A DNA stretch of 64,000 nucleotides from Tretioscincus oriximinensis (GCA_022410635.1 JAJVDF010000205.1:880658-944657), one strand, 5' to 3'; counted from the stretch's first letter, positions 28,901 to 43,900 are shown. The notes: a model not told the origin generated them from the sequence alone. Program-made: numbers and translations.

Positions 28901-31900
28901 GCACAAAAATGTTTAGTCATGCAGCTTGTAAGGTAGAGAAACTTAGCAAGGATACATATTAGTGAGGAAATATTGACTCCCCATGAAAGAAAATATTGGA
29001 TTGCTTCAACACAGTAACTTTGAAATTTGAAAATATGTTTGTAATGCAATCAGTAATATGATAAATAGATTTTAAAAATGTGCCCAAAGGAGTTCCCCCA
29101 TCCACCTATTTCTGATTACCTTAGATCGTTTCTATACTGGAAATTAATTGTCTGCATTAATTGAGGATCAAAGGAAGACCCAAGCTTGTTAGTCATAAGT
29201 AGGTTGCCCCATTTTCCATGAACTTCAGCCTTGAAAGGAAACAGAAGAACGTTACTTCAGAAGATCACAGCAAAATGTGTTTTTGCTGAAGGATTAAGCT
29301 TCCATTGTATGTAATATAACATTTAATGACTTGTTTAACATGTAATGAAGAAATTGAAATGGAACCTCTCCCTGCATCATGCTGTGTAAGAGGCCCATTC
29401 AGCAAGGAACTGTCATATTAAATTCTTGTTGTGCTTCCAGACCCCTTTTGATTCCTAAATCTGTTGCTGGAAACTAATCTAAAACCAAAATGGTTCAGCA
29501 GCCTGCATGCCAGAAATGGTCACATTTGTAAAAGTTCAATGAACCTGCAAAAGGAGGTTGAGATGTGTTGCTTTACTACAAAAGCTTGCAGCCAGTGTAC
29601 CTGCTGATTTGCTTTTTGCTTGGGCTCATAATGTCATGTTGGGCCTGGTTTGCTGCCTTTGGAACTGGCTACAAAAAGTGTAAAACATACTGAACCCCTT
29701 CTGGTTAAATGCACATCTAAATAGCTAGCAATACCAAGCCATCAACTCACCCTATAAAAGGTATTAGCAGAAGTTTTGGCTTTTCTTTTCTCTTTGTGAT
29801 GTCTAGAAGGTAATGTTTTTATGAAGTAGAAGACTTAGATCAGGTGCCAGCACAAGTCAAGCCACTTATGCAACTAAATTTATGACATGATTTGCTTAGC
29901 CTTAACCCAGATCTTGCCAGCACTTTACTATTTGTATAATCAGCACTTTAGAATTGCCATTTCTGGAATTCTATACCGTCTTTCTTGTGACGTTTGACTG
30001 CTTGCATAATAAAAATATGTTCTCATTACGCACCAATAGTTTGAAGTTGTTTTTTACTTTGAAGTTTAGTTTGTATGCCTGCTGAAAACTAATCCTCCAA
30101 CTCTTGGCACATTTTTCCATAACCACTGTGTACAAAGGGGTCAGTGAGGTGCATCCATTGGCAAGAAGTTTTGGCATGACACAAACAGTACATCAGTACT
30201 GGTGTGCTTATGTCTTTCTATCCAAACCAAAACTTGTCTCTGTTCCTATATTTCAGTAATTGCTGTTAAAGAACACTATACTCAACTTTATAGTTACTGG
30301 AACATAAGCAGAGTGCTGTTTGAAAATAATAGAATTACAATTTGGTGTAATGGTTATTAGACTGTTGGACTGTTATCTGATAATTCCTGGTTTGAGTCCA
30401 CACTCCTCCATGAAGCTGGCTGGGTGATCACAAGCCGATCACAGTTCTTTAGAACTCTCTCAACCCTGCCTACTTTACAGGGTGTTGTGGAGAACAACAG
30501 CTGTATGTAGTGCACTTTGGTGAAAGGTTATAAATAAACTTTCTTCTTCTTCTTAGAGTTGACATGGTTCTCTAGGGTCATCGAGGTCAACCGCTAGTGG
30601 TAGTGATATCCAGAATAAATGAATTATAAGAAATAAGGATTTGGTTCAGAAAAACTGGCTCTATAAGGAAACAGTATTAAAAGCTTAAGTTACCTTCCTG
30701 GGCAGGGGAAGAAGGTGGTATATTGATAATAGAATTATTTATTAAATGTTCCTCAGCATTTCACTTGTGTGGGGGGACTGTACTGGGGACATCCCAAACT
30801 GTAGCAGTAGTACTAACTTTGAGTTATTATCAAGCATACAGTATATGTTTATAGGGGAATTTTGTTTCTCTCATATAGTAATTTGTGACTTTATAAGTTA
30901 ATTTCATCCCAAATAATTGCCTGTCAATCAAGAACTTGCAAAGTGGTAGGTGTTTTCTTTCATGTATCTCTATATCCCTTCTGCTGAAGAATGAACTGAA
31001 TCTGTGTTTTTTTCTGAGTAATGTTTAAAAAGTAGATGTGTGTCATAACCTCACGAAGACTTGTAAACTGGGAGCTTGGCAATGAAAACTACAGTGTCTA
31101 CTGTTTTTTTGTTTCTGAAAATAAGAATTACTATATAGAATGTAATTGGAAGTTCTAGTATCCACAAGCTTTGCAAAAAAAAAAAAAGTAGTGTTATATA
31201 AAAGCAAAATCTTCTGAAACTCTCTCTATATAACTATTAAATGGATATTGCAGTGTTTACCCTAAATTAGATTTTTTTCCAAGCCATTCAAGTCCTTGTG
31301 TATATTTTATCTATATTTCCTCCTTGCAGTTTCATCTGTATTTAAATAAGTGAATGATGTATTTTGAGAATCTAATAAAAATTGCAAGTGTTTGCTATCA
31401 ATTAAAGAAATTATGAAATGCTAAAACTGTATTCATAACATAATTTAGTCATAGCCTAAAACAACTTTTAAAGAATAGCTTCCTAGAGGAAGAGTTTAAT
31501 GTTTCTTAGCTCCAATTTCTTCATTGTTGATTGCTGCAATCNTGTAAAGCTGATAAGCATAAGCAAAGGAAGCTATAGATACTAGCAGTCAATCATTTTC
31601 TCATCTGTACCTCATTCTGAGAAGGAAACACGTTGTAGTCTATACTTTGTCCTCCCATGCTCAAAACACAGTACATTGTCTCTACCCTTTCTCTCCAGTA
31701 AATACTTTATAAGGATGCAGATCTAGCTATATAAGATATTCTTTAATTTTACATTTCAGTGTTCTGTCTCCTGTGGACGAGGACAGAAGTACAGAGAAGT
31801 TTATTGCTTGTCCAAGGATGGGAAACATTTAGAAAACAGTCTTTGTAAGCACCTGGCTAAACCGAATATACAAAGAAAGTGTAGAGGTGGCAGATGCCCA

Positions 31901-34900
31901 AAGTGGAAATCAGGAGAATGGGGACAGGTAAGGTGTGATGTTCCATTTTTTTACATCAGCTGTTATTAATAAATATGTTTTCTAAGGCAAGCACAAATGA
32001 GAAAGCATATGCTTGACATTCCAAGGACAGCAGGTTCAAATACCATATTTTTCCCTTACGTGTCTCAAAGTAACATGACTGAGATTGTGNTCAGATGCTC
32101 GGGTATTTTTTTCCCAAGCTAGAATCCAGGAATTTCTAAAATCCTGGTTATGACATATTAACACTGACTCTTCCCAGTTATTTATTATGAAATAGTCTCA
32201 GTGCCTTATAAGAAAACTGGGAAAGGGACAGTTAAAGCCAATGTGGTGTAGTGGTTAGGGTGTCAGACTCTTATCTTGAAGTCTTCTGGTTTGATTCTGC
32301 ATTCTTCCTCACAAAGCCAGNTAGGTGACCTTGGATTAGTCATAGTTCTTCAGCCTCACAAATTGTCTCTTGGAAAGAGAAGAAGCTTGAATTGTCACAC
32401 CTATTCAAATATCTCATATAGTGCGTAATATAAATAATCAATGCTGGCAGCAACGCCAACCTCCAGTGGACTATTATCATATTATATGGAGTTGTTCAAA
32501 CTCCCAAGATTATTGGATGAGTATCCAAAAAGAAATAAAATCATTGTTAATATAACAAACAGCAATCTTCCTGGGTGATATGGAAAATATACACTCCACA
32601 AACACAAAAAGAACCATTGAAATGTTGATATAATGCACGCAAATGGTACTAGTGAGAGTCTGGAGAGATGCCTCTTATAGAGAACTATGGCAATGGTGTG
32701 ATTATATAATTGAAAAATGGCAACAGATATAAATTCTGTAAAAATAAATCAAGCAAATGATCTCCAGAAGCTCAACGAAATTAAAAATAAGTGGAGAGGG
32801 ATAAAAAAATTACTTAATACAAAACATGACTCAATAATTGAAAAGGTATAAAGTTAACTTAATATTCTCCTTATGAAATTTATGAAAATTATTGTTAATA
32901 AGATTAAGAGTAAGCAACCTCAGGGAAGGGAATGGGGGGGAGGGAATGGGGAGGGAGAGATGGAAATGGGAGCATATTCAAGTACTACAATAGAAATAAT
33001 ATGATAATTTGATAAGCGATATGTAACTGAACATGGCTATATGTTAGTCCTGTAATTTGATTTTGCTTCACAATAAAAAAAATGGGAAAAAAGAAGCGTG
33101 AATTGTTTCAGGTTTCTTCTTTGCCAACCCTTAGAAAATAACTGAAGATTCATCTGTTTATTCTGGCTGTTTGCCAAAGAAACAGCTACCTCTTCTCACT
33201 TCCAGGTTCTATTGTTTTTAAATATAGATTCATGCTCTATTTTATTATTGTTAACCACCCTGGAACATTTAGGTATAGGGCAAGATAAAACTCCAAATAA
33301 ATGAATAATTAGGGCTTAAAAAACACAATTTTTTGAAATTTCAGAATCAACCCACTTGTGGGGCTGCTTCCAGATGGGGTGTGGAATTCTTTAACTGTGT
33401 TTTACAATAATGTCCATGAATTAGTTTAAGAAACTGGGATATTTTCAGGTAATGAGGAATTGAAACCAACTGTTCCCACCCTTGTTATCATTTGTGAGCA
33501 TTCACGTTTCTGGGATTATTTGTAATGGGATTCTAAAACATAATGACACTGTTTTGTAATTGCTAAGTACATGCACATGACACATGGGAATATAACAGAT
33601 AGTAAGATAATGAGAGATTTTGTTCTTAGTCCCCTGACCTTTCCTATTCTAGATCGTTATTTTTACCTGTACCTTTAGGCCCTATTTGCACCTATTTGTC
33701 TTTTAACGGGTTTGTCACATCTACAACACATATGTTGTAACAGATCCTGAAAATGCATTACTGAGGCTTTATCTATTCTTAAATTAATTTGCCTTCTTGA
33801 ATTAAAGCCCCACACAATACCACACAAGTACACAATAATTAGAACTATAAAACTATCATTCAAACTAAAGTAAAGCATTAAACTGCTCAAGTAACCGTTT
33901 ATACAGACCGAAACCTTAAGCTGTCAGATCTCTTCTAGAGTCTGTCCCTTTAATAAACATTTCTGAATGAGTCGGGTTAGTTCTTGTTGCACCTAAATAG
34001 TCAAAGGCAAGTCAGAGCATGAAAAATGCCTGAGTCTTTGCTTTAGATATCCATGCAGAGGGTTATGTGTTTGTGTTTGTGTAAAGAAAGGACAAAAGAG
34101 GGTATTGCAGAAAGCTCAACCATGAATTATGTGCAGGGAAGACAATGACTCAAAAGAACCAGTATTAAAATGCTGACTCAGAACCAAGAAAACTGCAACC
34201 AAAAATTCTGTCAGGGAACCCTGAATTTGCAGCATGACATGCTTTTTCTTTTGCAACATATTGTCATACAAGTTCTAAAACAAAAAAGGNTTTTCTTTCA
34301 TCTGTCTTCAGTGCAGGCAGAAATACTTGATCTTGATCTTCTTTAATCAAGATGAAACAGGAAGTCAGAAAATTTCTCATGTAAACTACTTAGTGCTGGA
34401 AAACGCATGAGAATATCATGCTATTTGGTTCTTGGGCAGATCCCCAGGTGGGCATGGGTTAGAGAGGCATCAGGGATGGGAGTAACATTGTTGTGATGTC
34501 ACTTCCAGCCTGTTTCCTGAAAGGGTGCCCCAGCCAGAAGTGACATCACAAATGATGTTGCTTCCAGTCTCTGCTTCCAGGAATGGTGTCCGGAGTGATA
34601 TCATTTCCAGACAAGTCCCAGAAGTGACATGACATAATTTCCTTGTGATTCCAAATACATGAGATTTTTGGGCTCCTGCTATGAGATTTCCAGGCAGAAA
34701 ACTCCCAGCACTGCTCCTACTGATAAGACTTAGGGGCAGTTTCTGCATTAGGCCGTATGCTAGATTATATCCCAAGAAAAACCTACTGGTTCAGACTACA
34801 CCAGGCCCCGCACACGGCTAGCCATGTTTGCATTAATATATGGACAATATGTCCCTATTCTTGGCTATAATCCCAAATAAGGCCCAGTAGAAAAAGGGCC

Positions 34901-37900
34901 ATAGATAACCTCCTGTTCACACAGATTTGTAAATTGTTCACAAGAAGAAATTGCACATCAACTTAGATCTTTTGTCTTATATGATCTTAGAAAGCTAACA
35001 CTGGGAAGAGCCTTTAACTTCATAAAACNCAAATGATTATCACAAGATTTAGAAAAGGATGTCAGTGTAATATGCCTGTGGTCCTGTTTTTAGCTGTCCA
35101 GAGAGAGGAATATAAATTATACTTTGGGGGCATTGGCTGGCTTTTTAAAAATAATTTCTCATTCTAAAACCATTTTTAGCTAATAAAGCCTTGTGCCTAA
35201 TGTATAAAAGCCTGTCAGATTATTGAACATTCATAAAAATAATTGTCTAAAATGTCATATTATGATTGGATCCAATGCAAAAAGAATCATGAATCAATAA
35301 GGATGTAACATGATTTATAATCAGTAATAATCAGTTGTGACTTGGCAATTAAAAGTTGAAATTGCAATATCATGCCCACTTGCTTTTCTAATCATGTTGA
35401 CACTATACATACAAGTGAGTACAGGATTGCAACTTCTCTGAATGCTAGAGGTTTGCCTATGAACAGGCCTGTCAGGCCACGTTTGAAGGCTTTGGTCTTA
35501 GGTGGCTTAAACTAAAATGTCTTTCATAAGAACATAAGAGGAGCCTTGCTGAATGGGGCCAGAGTCCACCTAGTCCAGCCTTCTGTATCACACAGTGCCC
35601 CCCCAATTGCATCTGGGCAGTCTGGAACAGAAGAAGGCAGAATCTTCAGCTGTTCTCAATGTCCTGCAAAAGGCATCTCAGGAATACTGCCTGTTGCTCC
35701 ATCTTGCAGGCAGCACTGTCATTTTACTGCAGTGAGTGGTATCAATTTAAGCCATCTGGAGACTTGGCCATATAGCTAAAGCACTGCTGCTGTGACAATG
35801 ATTTTTGATTATTGTTTACAAAACAAAAATATGCCGAGACACCCACTAAGATGTTTTTAAGATCTGCCATCAGTGTTTCAATGTCAGTTCTTTATGAGTG
35901 CACACTACTTGCCATGGCGGTTCCTTATATAGTTTGTCTATAAAGCGATACCATTCATCTTAGCATAATGCAGTGGTATATTTTGTTTAGCTTTGCCAGA
36001 GGAAAATAAGGAGAAAGAAAAGTCTGAATAATGCTTCACTGGAATGTGTTAAAGGCTTTTTGTGAAATAGTGCTTTTAATCTTGTTTTATTAATACACTT
36101 ATCACAATATTTTCTAAAGCCTGATTTTTTAATTTATATATTTATTTGTTTATTTGTATTTCTATCCCACCCTATTCCTAAGTAAACAGCAAATAAAAAA
36201 TCTTGTAGTCACTACAGAGACCAGGAATGCTGCAACATATTGGGTCTTGGGTGGCTCTCCTAAAGTGAGAAGGAAAACCTAAGGAAAGCTTGTGGTTGAA
36301 GAACTTGACAAGGATCTGTAAAACAAATGACAATTCCTTTTTTGGCCTTGGAAACTCAGTGCCTGACCTTAGATAAGTCAACATCTCAAATATAATGACA
36401 TATAGAGATATAAAAGATGGATTAAACCTAATTTGTTGCATAAATTCGGATAAACAGATTAGAAATGCAACACAAATCTTAAATAATAAAAGGACTGTGG
36501 GAGAGTTCTGCATTCTGAGGCATAATGACCAATGACAGGCCATGGAACTTTGGCAGCCTCCAGAGACCAATGACAGGGTTTGGAACTATGGTAGCCTCCA
36601 TAGACCTGGATTAGAAATTGGCTAAAAGACAGAAAGCTGGGGGAAGTTCCACAATATCCCTCTTGAGATGTGGTGACCAGAATTGAGCACAGTATTCCAA
36701 ATGTGGCCTCACCACAGATTTATAAAGATGCAAAACATTTCCTGACTTGTTTTTTATTCCTTTCCTAATTATCCTCAACANNGAATTTANNTTTTTTGCT
36801 GCTGCTGCACACTGGGTTGACATTTTCATTGAATTGCCCACCAACATCCCAAGATCCTTTTCTTGCTCGGTTATAGAAAGCTTGGTTCCCATCAGGTGGT
36901 AGAAGTAATTGGGGTTCTTTGCCCCAATGTGCATGACCTTGCACTTGCTTAAATTGAAATGCATTTGCCACTTTGATGCCACTCACCCAATTTCAATAGA
37001 TCACTCTGGATCTACAATCATTTTCAGTTTTCACTACCCTGAACAGTTTAGTGTCATCAGTAAACTTGGCTACTTCATTATTTACCTCAGCATCCAGACT
37101 GTTTATAAATATATTGAAAAGCAAAGGTCCCAGTACAGACCCCTCGGGTACCCCACTTCTTACCTCTTTCCACTCAGAGAACTGTCCATTTATTACTACC
37201 GTTTTCTATCTTTTAGCCAGTTTCCAATCCAGGNCAAAGTCTCTCATCTTATACCTTGAGTGTGGAGCTTTTTTAGGAGCCTCTGATGAGGGACTTTATC
37301 AAAATCCTTCTGAAAATCTATATAGACAATATCAACTGGATTCTTTTTATCTGCATGTTTGTTAACACTCTCAAAGAATTCTAGCAAGTTAGTAAGGCAT
37401 GGTTTACCTTTACAGAAGCCATGCTGAGTTTTATTCAGCAATACGTGCTTCTCCATGTATTTAGTAATTTTGTCCTTTATTATGGTTTCCAACACTTTAC
37501 CTTGAACTGATGTTAAACTGATGGGTCTATAGTTTCCGGAATCACCCCAGGATCCTTTTTTGAAGATTGGTGTTAGGTTAGCTACCCTCCAATCTACTGG
37601 TACTATTCTTGATCTGAAGGAAAGATTAAATATTTTGGTTAGTCCAGCAAAGGAGCTAGCAGCACTTTGAGACTAACTTGAGAAAAGTGGTTGGCATAAG
37701 CTTTCGTAGACAGGTCTACTTCTTCATATTTTGGTTAGAAGTTCAGCAATTTCACATCTGAGTTCTTTAAGAATTCTTGGGTGAATGCTGTCTTGCCCTG
37801 GGGATTTATTAATGTTCAGCTTATTAAGGCTCCCTTGTTATCTCTATCCAGTTTAATTCTTCTGGTGTTCTTCCTGAGAAGACTAAATATGTTGCGGGTA

Positions 37901-40900
37901 AATTCCCTCTGTCTTCTTCAGTGAAAACTGAAGCAAAAAATTCATTTAACCTCTCTGCAGTCTCCACGTCCTCCTTGATTATGCCCTTTTGTCCATTGCT
38001 ATATAGTGGTCTGACTGCTTTCCTGGTAGAATTCTTATTTCTGATGTATTTGGAAAAGTCATTTCTTTTAATATTCTTTGCAATGTGCTCCTCAAAGTTT
38101 TTCTTCACATCCCTGACTACCACCTTGCATTTGGTTTGCCACAGTTTGTGCTCCCTTCTGTTCTCCTCACTAGGATAAGCCTTTCACTTTTTAAATGAGT
38201 TTCTCTTCATTCTAATGACTTCCCTTACTGCAGAGGTAAGCCATACAGGTGTCTTCTTGGACTTGGCAGAACCCTTTCTTCTCTTGGGAATGCATTTTAT
38301 TTGAGCTTCCAATATTGTATTTACAAACAATTTCCACACTTTTCGAAGGGACTGGACTTTTCTCACTTTCCCTTTTAATTTTCTTTTTCGAGGTAGTGTA
38401 AATATAAATGCTATTGCTGAGGAACTAATTCCATTAGTGCAGCTATAAACTAGGCTATGTAGTAGTGCTGAAGAACAAGAGATGATTATCTTTTATTTCG
38501 GCATTGCCTCAAGATCCTTAGAGACAGGATCTGGAGAAGCAGAAATAAATAATTTAATATTCTAATTCATTACCTTTATAATCAAATAACATTACTCGCT
38601 GTAGGAATCTTCCCTAACCTGATGCTCANTGATTTTGAAAATATGAGGAGAGAAAACGGTATCTTAAACAATTGCTTAGAGGCTATGACCACAGTTTGTT
38701 GGATGTAGAGCCAGGGAGTATATTTGTACTCCAACATTACACTGTGATCAGCTTTACTCTTCCCTTTGGATAAAAAAATTCAATCTTCTGTGAGCCTTGT
38801 GTTAAGTATTTCTTGTATTCCTTTTATTAACAGGAGTACTGAGTGGCAAACAGCTGCAAAAACTAGAAATGTTGTAAGGCGATGCATCCAAATATATTAA
38901 AATATTCTTTGCAATTATTCATAGCAGCTTAGGGACTATCAAGTAAAAGTTAATAGCATGACTTTTCATAGATTAAATTTATTTCTTCAGATGCAATTGA
39001 GTGAACAAGAGTCTAGGGTCAGTTTGCTGGGCATTTATTCATTGTATCTGAATCAGTAGACTCNATGAAAGTTCATGATGCCAACTTTTTCTAGTTTAAG
39101 GTGTTACAAGGTGTTAACATTTCTGACCTAGACTAACACAGCTACCTCTTTGAAAATATTTCCCAACCTTTATTTGTCTTGGAAAGGATAGAAAGAATAC
39201 TTCGATTAAATAAAAAATGGAAAACTTTCTATATTGCCTCCTCTATGCTTGCGCAATGTTAACTTGTCAAGTGAATAACTTATTTGAGTTGTCCCCTGTA
39301 GTGTATACACATCTCTAGAAATATTGTCAATATATCAATGATAAACAGTAGGATCTGTCCTTAGGGTACAATAAATATTGGCTACTGGGCTATCAATTAA
39401 TTACTGTTAGGGAGAATTCTTTGATTCAGCATCACCACACTGTATCAATATTCTATGTTGTCACATTTCCAAATGGAAGCTTTGAATATTACAAACTAGG
39501 AATGAAATCATTTTCAAAGTATATTAAAGTGACCTCTTTTGTATACATTCCTCTGGCTGTAATTCTACTATTCCAGTATCCCATGAGGAAAGAAGAGGAT
39601 AAACAGCATTATTAATCACAAATGAAAGGTTCATAGCATATGGAAAGTATTTGTATCAGCCAGAGAAAGAATTGTATTGCATTGTGTTCTATTTTTAAAA
39701 ATTTCAAAACTGGCCTTTCATAAATATTTATATCCCCAAGGAACATTCATAGTCAGCTTTTACTTTGGGACGCTTCATTTTGTGGGAGTCACGGACAATG
39801 ATATAACATGGAGTCAGAAACGCTGCACCAAGTTGTGCGGGTGAGGGCTGAGAATGTCATTGTAGTCATAACAGTTTAAGAATGAATGGTGCAGTCGCTA
39901 AGGAGACGGACTCTCATCTGAGAGATCTGGTTTCGAACCCCTGTGTCGGATGTGGGGAGGGGTGAGCACCTTCTGATAGCCGTTAGCCCTAGCCAATCCA
40001 GCTATTCGAAAGCAAGAATTGCAAGAAATTGCAGCTGGGGAAGATAAAATATGAGCCTTCAGATAAAAAGTAACTTTGTAAGCCACTTTGAGTTCCTTCA
40101 GGTGAGAAAAGCAGGATATAAAAACCCACTTCTTCATCATCATCATCTTCTTCTCCTTCTTCTTCTTCCTCCTCCTCATTATCAAGTATTGTTTGATAGT
40201 TCTTGCATTATCTTAAAAAACACCCAATGTCAGTCTAAATACCTGGGATCTCAAGATGCAAACATTCTTGACTCTTAAGTCATTTTTCTCTAAATTATCC
40301 CTTACTTCACCCTCTCAAACTGCTTTTCAAGAGCTTCTAATAAGCAATAAATCACACACAGCCACATTCAGGCTGTAGTTCAATGCACACATTTTCCCAT
40401 GTATGTCCCATAACATACAAAGAATTGAGCTGTGTGTGCATTTTTGTATTAGATAACTTGGGAATAAACGAAATCAGTGGGACTAACACTAGCCTAGTGC
40501 AAGAATTTTGACATCCTACAGACACTCTTTGATTCTGCATATGGTAATTATTTTTACGGAACAATTTTTAAAATAAAACAGTGTTGCATTTAAATGAATC
40601 TGTAGTTTTCTACCCTTTTCTAGGTTCATATATAAATACAATCAGTAAAACGAACACAGAAATAATAAAAATTAATAAGAAACACAAACATTTAAATTTA
40701 ATCATCTAAACAATAAGTAGACAATTAGTTGAGAGTGAGTAGGGAGAAGGTTCCAGAAGTGAGGAGCTATGTTGGAAAANGAAACTCTAGGCTGTTCAAG
40801 GCACATAGTATGAGCATAGCAAAGAGCTTGTGGAGCTTGATATAGAGAAGTAAGAGAAAATAGATTAGGAGGAGCAAGATTGTGAAGAACTTTAAAAGTC

Positions 40901-43900
40901 AGGACCATGAGCTTGAACTGAATTTTGTAAAGAATAGGAAAGCAAGAAAATAATAATGAAAGCAAGAAAAATATTAAGAAAGAATAAAGGTATAAGATTT
41001 CTTACTGTGAAATTAGGCATTCACTGGGCAGCTGTTACTGGCAAGTGTGATAATTTTGTGGTGTAAGAAAAGGAGAGCTATCCAGCTATCCAATGATATA
41101 AATGTAATCCTGTTGAATCACCTACAGTGACAGGTTTTGCATAACTAGGCTTTATTGATTTTCAACAAATGATACACTGCAACATCAGTATTGNCTTTTG
41201 CAGTTTTCTAGTTGTAACATTTCTCGTGTTTCTTTAGAATTATTAAAATAGAAGCATTTAGAATGGTCTTCTGTTTGTGATTGCTATCTAATGTTTAATG
41301 TATTGATACACAGACAGAATTCTAGNTACACTACAAAGTAGCTGATATCCAACCAGGAGACTAACTTAGGGAGAAGAGCAGAGAACAAAATAACTACAGC
41401 AAAATGTTACCAGTGGTCAAAATAACAGCCAGCATGTGTAGTGGTTAGAGAGTTGGACTCATATCTGGTAGTCTTCTGGTTTGATTCCCCACTCCCCCAT
41501 GAAAGCCAGATGACCTTTGGCCAGTCGCAGTTCTTTAGAACTCTCTCAGCTCCACCTACTTCACATGGTGTCTGTTGTGGGGAAAGCAACAAAAACTAGA
41601 TGTCGTGCCCTGAGACCTTCGGGTACAGGGTGAGATATAAGTATAAATAAATAATAAGTTAAAATCACCAGTATATAAAATGAAAATTACAAAAGTGAAG
41701 CTCTTTGCAAACATGTAAATGGAGCCAAATGAGCATGATGAATTACATATACATTTGTCAATCATCTCTTTAATCACATGTNAAGGGTTGAAGGATTCAA
41801 ACTCTAATCTACTAGATGTATTGCAGTTGTGCCACTAAGGAAATGGAAAGTTTTGTCCTAAAGGCCAACCTCCTTGTCTTTGTATAAGTCTGAAGAATTC
41901 TTAGACCTAAGTGTACAGAATAAATGTTTGTTCATGTAGCAGAATTTCACCTTTGTGTCCCTTGTGCTTTTCCACAAGTGTAATTAGCCATTTCTAGAAG
42001 GTTGGAGGCTTCTCTAANGTAACTTTGTAGACATTCCACAGTTTCCAATGAAGAACAGAACAAAGTTGCATTAGTAAAAGTGTCAATCTCCTTCCATGAA
42101 ACAGATCAAAGTGATACTAAATGGAAACATACTGTTTGATATTTTTAATAGCTATATAAAATGTGCTTATTTGCCATGATGCTGTAAAAAATATTATTGT
42201 GCAAATGTATTGGTTCATAATGTCACAGCATTTATGAATGAAGAAGTGCCATTCTGCAATGTAATATAATGTTCAAAATAAGGTAACTGCTACAGATAAG
42301 AAAAAATGGAATTATTTCTGCTCCCTGTTTTACACACCAAACTCTACTGGGCTGTTTTAGCCTAAACAAGGTCAGGATAGCAGAGGATAACCTACCCTCA
42401 GGAAATGTTCCCTCCTTCTTGATTTCTGTACATTTCTCGTGTTGAGTTTGCTTCCATTCCAAAGCAACTAAAGAGGGAACTGCCTTTTTTACCCTTACTG
42501 GAGTATTTTTTACAGATCTTCATGCAGATGAGTTAGCTGATGTGGAATTAGAGTTCTGACATTAATAAAAACAAATTGTTTACAGGTGATAAAATGCCAC
42601 TGGAGCTCAGGTATTGAGAGACTGAGCACAGCAAGCTGTGTGCTTGTATCCTGCATATAGGCTTTTCCGTGTATCATTGAGCACTGTAAGAGCAAACTAT
42701 TAGTCTACAGTAGTTNACCTACTCGTACAACCCAGTGAAGCTCTCCTTATGTTCTTAAAGTCCCTACATTAAAACAATGAGCTTGCATTGCCATTTATGT
42801 TTTATTAACCATACTGAAAAGATAGTTACCTTTAAAGATANCATTAAAATATTTTGAAGAAATAATATTGCATATGACTAGGACTAGACTAGCTGAAAAG
42901 TACTGACATACCACATAAATGTGGTACAAATTTAAGACTACATTAGAAACTGTTCTGGATCAAGTGGAAAGAAGTGATAAATGACAATCATTTTTCATAC
43001 CTCTGCAGTGTTCAGTGACCTGTGGGAGAGGAGTTCAGCAGAGAACTGTCTTGTGCCACCTTGGTTCACACAAAGCACAAAACGAAAATGAATGCAGTCT
43101 GGCAAGCAGGCCAGTTTCAGAACAGGAATGTCAACTGGCTGAATGTCCAACCTATAATTGGGAAACAGAAGATTGGCAGGATGTAAGTAGAATTGGGATA
43201 TGGTGGGAATCATGGATTACAATTTGATGACTAAGGCAAGGCCACAAATTTCATCTGGGCGTTCTCTAGCACAAGGAGCATCTGCTTCCAACTCCCTGTA
43301 AAAGACATTTAGAGGAAACCTGACCGGTACTGCCAGAGGCACGGACAGCTCAGTTGCCAAGGAATTTGTTTCTTATCTGGGAGATCGGGTTTCGAAGCCC
43401 TCTGTCGGATGTGGGGAGGGGTGAGCACCTTCCACTAGCCTGTAGCTCTAGACAACCCACCTATTTGAAATTATGAATTGCAAGAAATTGCAACTGAATG
43501 CAAGTAGATACATGGGAATCACCACAATCTGGTGGGGAAGAATGTAAGCCTTCGGGTAAAACTACTCTTGTAAGCCGCTTTGAGTCCCTTTGAAAGGTGA
43601 GAGAAGCAGGGTATAAGAACCCAGTTCTTCTTCTTCTTTTCCTTCTCCTCCTCCTCCTCCTTCTCCTTCTCCTTTTCCTTCTCCTTCTTTTAACCATCAA
43701 CACACTAGTAGCCACTGATACAGGAGGTGTCCATGAATATGTCCAATCCCATCTTGAAGCTATCCAAATTGATAGCTACAAGTAGTGGTAGCTATCACCA
43801 CTTCATCTGGAAATGAACACCATAGATTGATAATCTTGAATGAGAAAAAATAATACTAGCTCTAGTATTATGGAATGAAAGAAAAATTCTATTCATCTTG

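Larger units (their letters stand above)
6749..31759 (+). other. Intron 5-6 (25,011 bp)
   Basis: This is the largest intron here. It holds interspersed repeats listed separately, an unidentified minus-strand ORF (13792-14355) and a promoter-like patch at 9236-9410. Stretches 6749-9200, 9500-10720, 10990-12048, 12525-13790, 18250-19740, 19835-21715 and 28430-30330 show nothing I recognise apart from short repeat tails. No further TSR-like exon was seen. Confidence 0.8.
31928..43008 (+). other. Intron 6-7 (11,081 bp)
   Basis: It holds SINEs, an L1-like 3' end, L2 pieces, a minisatellite-like block, a minus-strand CR1 and palindromic repeats, listed separately. Stretches 33310-34440, 34800-35520, 35780-36120 and 41670-43000 show nothing recognised. 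No extra TSR exon. Confidence 0.8.

Noticed and set aside
43337..43410. tRNA gene
   Set aside because: A and B boxes are present, but the segment continues into a SINE body, recurs in several copies and would not fold as an intact tRNA.
43461..43715. Arginine-rich minus-strand ORF
   Set aside because: It is the complement of the TTC/CTC tail of a SINE.
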